Shown piece after piece: positions 47,301 to 56,990 of a DNA stretch of 64,000 bases. Source of the stretch: Aplidium turbinatum (Eukaryota > Chordata > Ascidiacea > Aplousobranchia > Polyclinidae); contig OU964919.1 of assembly GCA_918807975.1 (NCBI GenBank), forward strand, positions 15,084,001-15,148,000, read 5' to 3'. The position numbers were made by a program, and so were the translations under genes. How positions within the stretch are numbered: position 1 is the first letter of the stretch; each line of letters begins with the position of its first letter. The notes under the pieces were generated by a model, which did no database searches, had not been told where the DNA came from, and saw only the letters and a program-made list of their open reading frames with translations.

Positions 47301-49498
47301 ACTGGCAATCCTGAGAAGAACGGAAAGGTCAATGGTGAGAGCAATGTGTGGGGTGAAAACGAGAAGGGAAAAAAGGACTGAAGAATTGTTGGATATGCTA
47401 GAGATGAGAGAGACCATAGACCAACTGGCAAGGGCAAATGGAGTAACATGGTATGGACATGTGATAAGGAGGGAGGAAGGAAGTTTTCTTAGAAAGGCAC
47501 TAGATCTAAAGGTGGATGGGAAGAGGAAACGCGGTCGTCCAAGAAGAACGTGGAAACAACAAGTGAAGGATGAATTTAAAAAAGTCGGACTGAAGGAGGA
47601 AGATGCAAGGGACAGGGTGAAATAGAGAAAAGGGATTAAAACAATTGCTGCGCAGAAACAATTGGCCAGCCCCACTAGTGGGGAACAAACCGACGATGGA
47701 TTATGATGATGATTGCAAGCTAATAATTATATTTAAGCTACTGTAAAGTTAGGAATAACAATTATGACTTCAGAGCCATTATGACTTCACAAAGACATAA
47801 AAATGATATGGTCAACCTCAATTTAAAATAAACAATATCACACCAAATCAGAAAAATCAATTTATTAAAATATAGAGCTTTCGCCACAAAAGCGTGGCTT
47901 CTTCAGTATAATCTTATTCGAATAGAAACTATTGAAAATATTCAAATATAATTCTATTTGAATATGATTATACTGAAGAAGCCACACTTGTGTAGCAAAA
48001 GCTCTATATTTTAATAAATTGATTTTTCTGATGTGGTGTGATATTACTTATTTTAAATTAAGGTTAACCACATCATTTTTATGTCTTTGTGAAGTCATAA
48101 TGGCTCTGAAGTCATAATTGTTATCCCTATTCCCTAACTTCACAATAGCTTAAATATAATTATTAGCTTGCAATGGGTATGCTAACAGTTAATGTGATAA
48201 AAGCAATTAGAGAAAAGTTCAGTGAAAGATTTTTCATTTCTTGGTAAATAAACAATCACTTTACAAAATGGAGCCAATCAGAAAAAAAATTTATGCAATC
48301 ATGGGGGAGTGGGGGGGCTTAAAGTTTGAGGAACTTTTAAAAAACAACATGAGGATTTTCATATCAAGCAATTGTTTTTTTGATATTTTAATAGCATAAT
48401 TGAATTCCTCACCCATGAGAACATGGGAATTGGGAATATACACTTTGTTCAATGTTCATCATAATTGGACAAGAAATGGTGACTTTAGAGCAGGGCTTTC
48501 CAAACTTTTTTGCTCGCAACCCCTTTTAATCTTCTAAAATTTTTCGTGACCCGTTCACCTTTACGATTAAAAGGATAAACAATGCGAAATATACGTTTGT
48601 GATACTTATTGAAAGGCTTAATTTAAACGATAACTAAAAACAAGCTATCAAGTAACGAACACTTTGGGAAGCCCTGCTTTAGAGCATTTTCCCAAAATAT
48701 TCCCACGCACAATGGCGCCACTAGTGGCAAAAATGTCAAATTTTAAATTGCGATAACTTGAAAACAACACAAGGTATCAAAAAAATTCCAACAGATATGA
48801 ATATTATTCTAAAATATGTACGGTACTAAATATGTAACAATGAAGAAAATCTAAGAGATGGTGGTGTTCACCATTTGTTGAATTATAATGGAATGACTCA
48901 TCAGCAGCTTCGGCTATTTTTAATTTTTTCTTCTCGATCTTTTCTTAACCCTAAACCCCTAACCCTTTTAAAATGTTTGCTAAAACTGCGATCAGCGACT
49001 TCAGCAAACTCTTAGGATCATTACCGGAAATTTTAAAACATTTGAAGAAAAACGGAAACTCCGATCAGCGACCTCGGCTATGTTCTCTCAATCTTTTCAG
49101 TTTGTTTGTTTGCAGAAACTGCGTTTTTCTCTTGATCTTTTCAGGGGGAAAATTTTAAAATGTTTGCGGAAACTGCGATCAGCGACTTCGGCTTTTTTAA
49201 ATTTTTTCTCTTGATCTTTTCAGGGTACGAACTGAGGGTACTAACTGTTCAGGGTACGAACTAGGTTGCACCCTGGATTTATGACTAGAAACTCACATAA
49301 GCAAACACCACTAGAAACTGACACAAAAAAAGAGAAAAAAGTACAACATACCACTTCCACAGGTTGTTCATCTGGGTCCACAAATATAAGAATTGAGTTC
49401 ACATCATTTCGTAAAAGATATTCACGATGAGATGGGTTTTGAGCCAGTCTACGCAACTCTTTTGCAATAGATAACGATGTTGTTGTTGGCTTTTCCAT
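35383..49498 (-). CDS. ARMC1: Armadillo repeat-containing protein 1 (ARMC1), complete 7-exon gene, 292 aa
   Basis: ARMC1 in vertebrates is an armadillo-like protein linked to mitochondrial distribution and the outer-membrane MICOS/MIB bridge; length there is about 282 aa. Exons in order: 49352-49498, 43598-43719, 43161-43258, 42684-42802, 41997-42113, 36160-36265, 35383-35552. All introns are GT-AG and phases agree; total 879 nt. Residues 1-125 form the armadillo-like part (SIAKELRRLAQNPSHREYLL, AINALFYLAEEASEG, LGLIDLMKKIEQ). The second half holds the ferredoxin-like/heavy-metal-associated-type segment (KVITLQIDGL, IKGVISLTFNMHLQRCTVRA) and the conserved acidic tail DKDLPPYLDEESNESPSKED followed by the Trp-ended terminus NKNLYW. 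The exon 1 start is the first ATG after upstream stops. Introns 1 (5.6 kb) and 5 (5.7 kb) are swollen by nested transposons; the others are short. Identification rests on conserved C-terminal tail and central domain. Confidence 0.92.
35642..35727. repeat. Diverged short palindromic MITE copy, ARMC1 intron 6
   Basis: CCAAGCTGGAAAATATTGTC at the left and TTATTTTCTGGCTGGG at the right, with GATTCAACGTTTGCAGAC and AATGAATCAACAC inside. It lies about 90 bp from the last exon. Confidence 0.55.
36308..36377. repeat. Short palindromic MITE copy, ARMC1 intron 5
   Basis: Starts CCCAGACAGCAAAATCCGC and ends GAATGTTGCTGTGTGGGG, with CAGACGTTGAATCGATG and TAAAAATGACG inside; part of one arm is missing, so it is 70 bp instead of about 88. 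Confidence 0.75.
37642..39420 (+). mobile_element. LINE reverse-transcriptase fragment with 21-bp target duplication, split by a hAT
   Basis: Flanked on both sides by the 21-bp repeat starting TTCCACAATATCG (37621-37641, 39421-39441). Plus-strand translation before the hAT gives EALDEWGLDLTTEILNHIYD, and after it FITLPKKTGATERSLHRAIS and KLQSEISTAQFSFVPDKGTT; these are the finger/palm motifs of the LINE reverse transcriptase. Only an internal portion of the ORF is present, and the frame is lost after about 39360. The hAT at 37732-39139 interrupts it between IYDTGK and DMVRS. Confidence 0.85.
37732..39139. mobile_element. hAT-like element, 1.4 kb, inserted in the LINE
   Basis: Termini CAGGGGTCGGCAACC and GGTTGCCGACCCCTG are perfect inverted repeats; GCGGGCC motifs lie just inside both ends. 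Both ends abut CTGCAG-like sequence but no clean 8-bp duplication is seen. The interior is AT-rich with no long transposase frame. It interrupts the LINE reading frame, so it is younger than the LINE insertion. Confidence 0.82.
39482..39570. repeat. Near-complete short palindromic MITE, 89 bp
   Basis: The best-preserved copy of the family: CCCAGACGGCAAAATTCGTC at the left and GACGATTTTTGTTGTCTGGG at the right, with TTTTTACATTGAT and ATCAATGTAAAAA as inner arms and CGTCTGCGGACG at the centre. The whole unit can form a hairpin. Confidence 0.82.
40015..40102. repeat. Short palindromic MITE copy, ARMC1 intron 5
   Basis: CCCAAATAACATAATTCGTC at the left and GACGAATTTTGCTAGCTAGG at the right, with GTCTCCAGACGTTAAAT in the centre. 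Diverged but of full family length. Confidence 0.65.
40703..41628. mobile_element. Non-autonomous TIR element, 926 bp, ARMC1 intron 5
   Basis: Termini CAGGGTTGCCAC and GTGGTAACCCTG, flanked by TAATTG on both sides (40697-40702, 41629-41634). Subterminal regions on both sides carry repeated TTTATGATTTTATG words in AT-rich DNA. The terminus is close to that of the 9771-10105 element, so they may be related. It lies about 370 bp from ARMC1 exon 5. Confidence 0.65.
43739..44860. mobile_element. TIR element, 1.1 kb, 20 bp from the ARMC1 exon 2 acceptor
   Basis: Termini CAGGCCTCGAAATATCCGGC and ACAAATTTCGAGGCCTG are inverted repeats, with further shared subterminal GGCGGACATG and GGTAGGACATGC words. 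No clean target duplication. It begins 20 bp upstream of the splice acceptor of exon 2 (exon start 43719), leaving a very short polypyrimidine zone of original intron. It contains the nested element 44239-44456. Confidence 0.68.
44239..44456. mobile_element. 218-bp MITE with two end types and telomere-like core
   Basis: Left end GGGTCTGCTACTATTCGGTG, right end (reverse-complemented) CGGAATGGCCCGTTTCGGTG; 8-bp target duplication GCGCAGGC (44231-44238, 44457-44464). CGGACTCACCGAAT is repeated three times at the right. The middle contains CCTAACCCCTAACCCTAAAA, a degenerate telomere-like run, next to GGCAATGATAATTAGG. It is the short relative, in opposite orientation, of the element at 36780-39894. 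Confidence 0.8.
45348..46167. mobile_element. 820-bp TIR element with TTA target duplication
   Basis: Termini AGCCTGGTCTACACTACA and TGTAGTGTAGACCAGGCT, flanked by TTA on both sides (45345-45347, 46168-46170). An internal ACAAAATATTTTG next to the left end matches the 103-bp element at 5513. PIF/Harbinger-like by target duplication. No transposase frame, though GGTAGCACTTCACTAGGC-type words recur at about 45700 and 45805. Confidence 0.75.
46922..47712 (+). mobile_element. 5'-truncated LINE 3' end with inverted 5' terminus
   Basis: Plus-strand translation from 46990 gives 211 codons matching the C-terminal region of LINE endonuclease-reverse transcriptases: FCYLGDRINGSGGCEAAVTT, VYRSCVRPAMLYGSETW, VTWYGHVIRR, KRGRPRRTWK. 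A TAG replaces the usual Trp codon just after DRVK, then the 3' end closes with repeated GATGATGAT units at 47703-47712. The 5' end (46923-46940) is a perfect 18-bp inverted copy of 46955-46972. Inserted in the left arm of the large palindrome. Confidence 0.88.
48491..48676. mobile_element. hAT-like MITE, 186 bp, perfect 8-bp target duplication
   Basis: Termini CAGGGCTTTCCAAACTTTTT and CTTTGGGAAGCCCTG, flanked by CTTTAGAG at 48483-48490 and 48677-48684. It interrupts the right arm of the giant inverted repeat, while the left arm at the equivalent site (near 46620) is empty. Confidence 0.87.
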
Positions 49499-50830
49499 AT
49501 TGTTGTGTGAATGTGAAATAATAAGCTGAAATCGTTTGCTGTAACAGCACAGAAAATTTGCTTGTTATGTGAATAACGTTACATAAAAGTTAAAGCACAC
49601 ATTTCAACAATTCTGTCAAATAAATATATTTACAGTTTTGTTAAATAAAGTAATGAATAAAAATCTGCTATCCTATATAGTATCCTATTTACCGTATAAC
49701 TGCATCAACTAATAAATACCGTACATGATGGAACAAAAAAAAAAATCATTGTTGATAGGCTTCCAAAATAAACAATATATAAACATTCATCAAAATAATC
49801 TCCTTTTTAACTCATGTATTGCAAGTATGGTACGCAGCAAGTGATTAAAAGTTTTTTTTTTTTTTTTAATTAAAACTAGGGCTGCGGAGCTGGAGCCGCA
49901 GAGCCAAGCGTATTAAACAAATCAGAGCCTCAGCATCGCTTGCTATGGAGTCGGAGGATACATAAATGTAACAGCTCCAGTTTTGGTTAAGAAACTCATG
50001 AGTTACAGTACTTTTATTAAATGTTAATAATGAGACATTATGAGATGACCAGCTATGTCAGTGTCACATTATGAAGCATTTCTTATTGAGTGGATTGTTT
50101 TGTCAAGAGATCAACTGACAAAATCATGTATACCGGCACATACGGTAACAAGTTTACATACTGTACATTAAATGGATGTAAACATTGAATCGATCAAAAA
50201 TACAGATGAATTTTGCTAGTTGGTTATGAAATAATGAGCAGCGCTACTGTAGTCATTTCAAGTCAGTGATTGACTGATTGTGAAGTAAAGTGCAGTTAGT
50301 CGCAGCCAAGCCTAGTACGGTAACTACCCACAAAGCAAAATCTGTCATTTTTACATTGATTTAACATCTGAAGACGTGCCGGTATTGTAAACCAAGAAGC
50401 TGATTTGCTACATCCCACAAATTATCTATCACCAGAGTTACGGTACCGTACCATGCCATCCTTATTTCTTATAGGCTATTTGTCATTGAAGGGCAGTGTT
50501 TTTAAAAAAATTTCATTGTATATGATTCTAAATAATGTAGCCTACTTATTTTGAAAACACATCTACATTTTTGCTCAAACCTGACAGCCCCAGAACTGGA
50601 GCCACTGGTACAGTATAAAATAAATCCTGACAGCTCCCGATCAGTGCTTCCACCTATCCTATGCAAGGATTCCAGCGACAAATTTCCAATAAACTTAGAT
50701 TGTGTGCTAAAAAAAACCCAGATGAGGCAAAAAAAACACCACCGTCATTCTGGCAGAATAGTTTTTCCGCTTTCCGCCTAAAAAAGTCATCCGTGAATAA
50801 GTGCGAGGCATAAAGTGCGACCTGACATAC
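49499..50830. other. Upstream flank of ARMC1, up to the satellite edge
   Basis: Presumed ARMC1 5' flank/promoter side. It holds a T/A run near 49850, a GGGCTGCGGAGCTGGAGC end (49877) that looks like one terminus of a hAT-like repeat without a partner, a partial short palindromic MITE near 50327-50410, and an uncalled plus-strand open stretch at 50551-50781 with no family match. The satellite starts 1.3 kb from the ARMC1 start codon. Confidence 0.45.
50327..50410. repeat. Partial short palindromic MITE copy
   Basis: CCCACAAAGCAAAATCTGTC, then TTTTTACATTGATTTAAC and GAAGACG match the left arm of the family; the right arm is degraded to GCTGATTTGCTACATCCC. Confidence 0.5.
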
Positions 50831-51242
50831 CTTCGAAAAACCTTAAATAAAACAATAACTCGCAACACGTGCCACTTAAATTTTACATGCATCGGATTCA
50901 GTATTAAATTACCTTTGCAGGGATGTGCACCAATAGGTGGGCATTTGGAAGGAACTCCCAGCAGAACGCTCCAAAGATGGAGGATATATTTACGATAAAC
51001 ATTAAAATAATATGATTTTTGCATAATTGACACCTCTTCAAACATCTTGAAATAAAACTTTAATCCGCAACACGTGCCACTTAAATTTTGCATGCATCGG
51101 ATTCAGTATTAAACTACCTTTCCAGGGATGTGCACCAATAGGTGGGCATTTGGAAGGAACTCCCAGCAGAACGCTTCAAAGATGGAAGATATATTTACGA
51201 TAAACATTAAAATAATATGATTTTTGCATAATTGACACCTCT

Positions 51243-53500
51243 TCAAATATCTTGAAATAAAACTTTAATCCGCAACACGTGCCACTTAAATTTTGCATGC
51301 ATTGGATTCAGTATTAAATTACCTTTCCAGGGATGTGCATCAATAGGTGGGCATTTGGAAGGAACTCCCAGCAGAACGCTCCAAAGATGAAGGATAAATT
51401 TACAATAAACATTAAAATAATACGATTTTTGCATAATAGACACCACTTCAAACATCTTCGAATAGAACTTTAATCCGCAACACGTGCCACTTAAATTTTG
51501 CATGCATCGGATTCAGTATTAAATTACCTTTCCAGGGATGTGCACCAATAGGTGGGCATTTGGAAGGAACTCCCAGCAGAACGCTTCAAAGATGGAGGAT
51601 ATATTTACGATAAACATTAAAATAATATGATTTTTGCATAATTGACACCTCTTCAAACATCTTGAAATAAAACTTTAATCCGCAACACGTGCCACTTAAA
51701 TTTTGCATGCATCGGATTTAGTATTAAATTACCTTTCCAGGGATGTGCATCAATAGGTGGGCATTTGGAAGGAACTCCCAGCAGAACGCTCCAAAGATGG
51801 AGGAGATATTTACGATAAACTTTAAAATAATACGATTTTTGCATAATAGACACCACTTCAAACATCTTCGAATAGAACTTTAATCCGCAACACGTGCCAC
51901 TTAAATTTTGCATGCATCGGAATCAGTATTAAATTACTTTTCCAGGGATGTGCACCAATAGGTGGGCATTTGGAAGGAACTCCCAGCAGAACGCTTCAAA
52001 AATTGGAGGATATATTTACAACAAACATTAAAATAATACGATTTTTGCATAATAGACACCACTTCAAACATCTTGAAATAAAACTTTAATCCGCAACACG
52101 TGCCACTTAAATTTTGCATGCATCGGATTCAGTATTAAATTACCTTTCCAGGGATGTGCACCAATAGGTGGGCATTTGGAAGGAACTCCCAGCAGAACGC
52201 TTCAAAGATGGAGGATATATTTACGATAAACATTAAAATAATATGATTTTTGCATAATTGACACCTCTTCAAACATCTTGAAATAAAACTTTAATCCGCA
52301 ACACGTGCCACTTAAATTTTGCATGCATCGGATTTAGTATTAAATTACCTTTCCAGGGATGTGCATCAATAGGTGGGCATTTGGAAGGAACTCCCAGCAG
52401 AACGCTCCAAAGATGGAGGAGATATTTACGATAAACTTTAAAATAATACGATTTTTGCATAATAGACACCACTTCAAACATCTTCGAATAGAACTTTAAT
52501 CCGCAACACGTGCCACTTAAATTTTGCATGCATCGGAATCAGTATTAAATTACTTTTCCAGGGATGTGCACCAATAGGTGGGCATTTGGAAGGAACTCCC
52601 AGCAGAACGCTTCAAAAATTGGAGGATATATTTACAACAAACATTAAAATAATACGATTTTTGCATAATAGACACCACTTCAAACATCTTGAAATAAAAC
52701 TTTAATCCGCAACACGTGCCACTTAAATTTTGCATGCATCGGATTCAGTATTAAATTACCTTTCCAGGGATGTGCACCAATAGGTGGGCATTTGGAAGGA
52801 ACTCCCAGCAGAACGCTTCAAAGATGGAGGATATATTTACGATAAACATTAAAATAATATGATTTTTGCATAATTGACACCTCTTCAAACATCTTGAAAT
52901 AAAACTTTAATCCGCAACACGTGCCACTTAAATTTTGCATGCATCGGATTTAGTATTAAATTACCTTTCCAGGGATGTGCATCAATAGGTGGGCATTTGG
53001 AAGGAACTCCCAGCAGAACGCTCCAAAGATGGAGGAGATATTTACGATAAACTTTAAAATAATACGATTTTTGCATAATAGACACCACTTCAAACATCTT
53101 CGAATAGAACTTTAATCCGCAACACGTGCCACTTAAATTTTGCATGCATCGGAATCAGTATTAAATTACTTTTCCAGGGATGTGCACCAATAGGTGGGCA
53201 TTTGGAAGGAACTCCCAGCAGAACGCTTCAAAAATTGGAGGATATATTTACAACAAACATTAAAATAATACGATTTTTGCATAATAGACACCACTTCAAA
53301 CATCTTGAAATAAAACTTTAATCCGCAACACGTGCCACTTAAATTTTGCATGCATCGGATTCAGTATTAAATTACCTTTCCAGGGATGTGCACCAATAGG
53401 TGGGCATTTGGAAGGAACTCCCAGCAGAACGCTTCAAAGATGGAGGATATATTTACGATAAACATTAAAATAATATGATTTTTGCATAATTGACACCTCT
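51243..53500. repeat. Satellite higher-order block 1: dimer + 3 trimers (2,258 bp)
   Basis: A 410-bp dimer opens the block (51243), marked by GCATTGGATTC and AAGATGAAGGATAAATT. Three 616-bp trimers follow at 51653, 52269 and 52885. Each trimer has a GGATTTAGT/GGAGGAGATAT monomer, a GGAATCAGT/AAAAATTGGAGG monomer of 206 bp, and a GGATTCAGT/GGAGGATATAT monomer. Confidence 0.9.
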
Positions 53501-56500
53501 TCAAATATCTTGAAATAAAACTTTAATCCGCAACACGTGCCACTTAAATTTTGCATGCATTGGATTCAGTATTAAATTACCTTTCCAGGGATGTGCATCA
53601 ATAGGTGGGCATTTGGAAGGAACTCCCAGCAGAACGCTCCAAAGATGAAGGATAAATTTACAATAAACATTAAAATAATACGATTTTTGCATAATAGACA
53701 CCACTTCAAACATCTTCGAATAGAACTATAATCCGCAACACGTGCCACTTAAATTTTGCATGCATCGGATTCAGTATTAAATTACCTTTCCAGGGATGTG
53801 CACCAATAGGTGGGCATTTGGAAGGAACTCCCAGCAGAACGCTTCAAAGATGGAGGATATATTTACGATAAACATTAAAATAATATGATTTTTGCATAAT
53901 TGACACCTCTTCAAACATCTTGAAATAAAACTTTAATCCGCAACACGTGCCACTTAAATTTTGCATGCATCGGATTTAGTATTAAATTACCTTTCCAGGG
54001 ATGTGCATCAATAGGTGGGCATTTGGAAGGAACTCCCAGCAGAACGCTCCAAAAATGGAGGAGATATTTACGATAAACTTTAAAATAATACGATTTTTGC
54101 ATAATAGACACCACTTCAAACATCTTCGAATAGAACTTTAATCCGCAACACGTGCCACTTAAATTTTGCATGCATCGGAATCAGTATTAAATTACTTTTC
54201 CAGGGATGTGCACCAATAGGTGGGCATTTGGAAGGAACTCCCAGCAGAACGCTTCAAAAATTGGAGGATATATTTACAACAAACATTAAAATAATACGAT
54301 TTTTGCATAATAGACACCACTTCAAACATCTTGAAATAAAACTTTAATCCGCAACACGTGCCACTTAAATTTTGCATGCATCGGATTCAGTATTAAATTA
54401 CTTTTCCAGGGATGTGCACCAATAGGTGGGCATTTGGAAGGAACTCCCAGCAGAACGCTTCAAAGATGGAGGATATATTTACGATAAACATTAAAATAAT
54501 ATGATTTTTGCATAATTGACACCTCTTCAAACATCTTGAAATAAAACTTTAATCCGCAACACGTGCCACTTAAATTTTGCATGCATCGGATTTAGTATTA
54601 AATTACCTTTCCAGGGATGTGCATCAATAGGTGGGCATTTGGAAGGAACTCCCAGCAGAACGCTCCAAAGATGGAGGAGATATTTACGATAAACTTTAAA
54701 ATAATACGATTTTTGCATAATAGACACCACTTCAAACATCTTCGAATAGAACTTTAATCCGCAACACGTGCCACTTAAATTTTGCATGCATCGGAATCAG
54801 TATTAAATTACTTTTCCAGGGATGTGCACCAATAGGTGGGCATTTGGAAGGAACTCCCAGCAGAACGCTTCAAAAATTGGAGGATATATTTACAACAAAC
54901 ATTAAAATAATACGATTTTTGCATAATAGACACCACTTCAAACATCTTGAAATAAAACTTTAATCCGCAACACGTGCCACTTAAATTTTGCATGCATCGG
55001 ATTCAGTATTAAATTACCTTTCCAGGGATGTGCACCAATAGGTGGGCATTTGGAAGGAACTCCCAGCAGAACGCTTCAAAGATGGAGGATATATTTACGA
55101 TAAACATTAAAATAATATGATTTTTGCATAATTGACACCTCTTCAAACATCTTGAAATAAAACTTTAATCCGCAACACGTGCCACTTAAATTTTGCATGC
55201 ATCGGATTTAGTATTAAATTACCTTTCCAGGGATGTGCATCAATAGGTGGGCATTTGGAAGGAACTCCCAGCAGAACGCTCCAAAGATGGAGGAGATATT
55301 TACGATAAACTTTAAAATAATACGATTTTTGCATAATAGACACCACTTCAAACATCTTCGAATAGAACTTTAATCCGCAACACGTGCCACTTAAATTTTG
55401 CATGCATCGGAATCAGTATTAAATTACTTTTCCAGGGATGTGCACCAATAGGTGGGCATTTGGAAGGAACTCCCAGCAGAACGCTTCAAAAATTGGAGGA
55501 TATATTTACAACAAACATTAAAATAATACGATTTTTGCATAATAGACACCACTTCAAACATCTTGAAATAAAACTTTAATCCGCAACACGTGCCACTTAA
55601 ATTTTGCATGCATCGGATTCAGTATTAAATTACCTTTCCAGGGATGTGCACCAATAGGTGGGCATTTGGAAGGAACTCCCAGCAGAACGCTTCAAAGATG
55701 GAGGATATATTTACGATAAACATTAAAATAATATGATTTTTGCATAATTGACACCTCTTCAAACATCTTGAAATAAAACTTTAATCCGCAACACGTGCCA
55801 CTTAAATTTTGCATGCATCGGATTTAGTATTAAATTACCTTTCCAGGGATGTGCATCAATAGGTGGGCATTTGGAAGGAACTCCCAGCAGAACGCTCCAA
55901 AGATGGAGGAGATATTTACGATAAACTTTAAAATAATACGATTTTTGCATAATAGACACCACTTCAAACATCTTCGAATAGAACTTTAATCCGCAACACG
56001 TGCCACTTAAATTTTGCATGCATCGGAATCAGTATTAAATTACTTTTCCAGGGATGTGCACCAATAGGTGGGCATTTGGAAGGAACTCCCAGCAGAACGC
56101 TTCAAAAATTGGAGGATATATTTACAACAAACATTAAAATAATACGATTTTTGCATAATAGACACCACTTCAAACATCTTGAAATAAAACTTTAATCCGC
56201 AACACGTGCCACTTAAATTTTGCATGCATCGGATTCAGTATTAAATTACCTTTCCAGGGATGTGCACCAATAGGTGGGCATTTGGAAGGAACTCCCAGCA
56301 GAACGCTTCAAAGATGGAGGATATATTTACGATAAACATTAAAATAATATGATTTTTGCATAATTGACACCTCTTCAAACATCTTGAAATAAAACTTTAA
56401 TCCGCAACACGTGCCACTTAAATTTTGCATGCATCGGATTTAGTATTAAATTACCTTTCCAGGGATGTGAATCAATAGGTGGGCATTTGGAAGGAACTCC

Positions 56501-56990
56501 CAGCAGAACGCTCCAAAGATGGAGGATATATTTACGATAAACTTTAAAATAATACGATTTTTGCATAATAGACACCACTTCAAACATCTTCGAATAGAAC
56601 TTTAATCCGCAACACGTGCCACTTAAATTTTGCATGCATCGGAATCAGTATTAAATTACTTTTCCAGGGATGTGCACCAATAGGTGGGCATTTGGAAGGA
56701 ACTCCCAGCAGAACGCTTCAAAAATTGGAGGATATATTTACAACAAACATTAAAATAATACGATTTTTGCATAATAGACACCACTTCAAACATCTTGAAA
56801 TAAAACTTTAATCCGCAACACGTGCCACTTAAATTTTGCATGCATCGGATTCAGTATTAAATTACCTTTCCAGGGATGTGCACCAATAGGTGGGCATTTG
56901 GAAGGAACTCCCAGCAGAACGCTTCAAAGATGGAGGATATATTTACGATAAACATTAAAATAATATGATTTTTGCATAATAGACACCACT
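53501..56990. repeat. Satellite higher-order block 2: dimer + 5 trimers (3,490 bp)
   Basis: The dimer at 53501 is followed by trimers at 53911, 54527, 55143, 55759 and 56375. The first trimer carries a private AAAAATGGAGGAG variant (near 54052) and TTACTTTTCC in its third monomer (near 54395), both shared with the first trimer of block 3. The last trimer has GGATGTGAATC at 56464. Confidence 0.9.

Larger units (their letters stand above)
46398..48900. repeat. Giant inverted repeat, arms about 750 bp, centre near 47942
   Basis: GAGTCATTCCATTATAAT at the left is matched in reverse complement by ATTATAATGGAATGACTC at the right, and the two arms stay alignable all the way to the centre (CTTCAGTATAATCTTATTCG against its complement). 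The left arm is interrupted by the LINE piece 46922-47712, and the right arm by the hAT MITE 48491-48676. Apart from these insertions the arms differ only by scattered substitutions, so the palindrome is young or maintained by conversion. Confidence 0.85.
45014..49276. mobile_element. Foldback-type composite element, 4.3 kb, in ARMC1 intron 1
   Basis: Ends GATGCAACCTAGTTCG and CGAACTAGGTTGCACCC, flanked by ATTTATG (45007-45013 and 49277-49283). Both arms consist of repeated roughly 75-bp units built on AAAATGTTTGCGGAAACTGC, GATCAGCGACTTCGG and CTTTTCAGG, with CTAACCCTAACCCC words. The centre is a second long inverted repeat (46398-48900). Insertions inside: an 820-bp TTA element, a LINE 3' end and a 186-bp hAT MITE. 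No own transposase is visible. The organisation resembles foldback elements. Confidence 0.7.

Noticed and set aside
47094-47675. 193-codon minus-strand open frame
   Set aside because: It is antisense to the LINE C-terminal coding sequence and has no independent support.
50551-50781. 76-codon plus-strand frame next to the satellite
   Set aside because: No family resemblance or partner exon; composition is not distinctive enough to call a gene.
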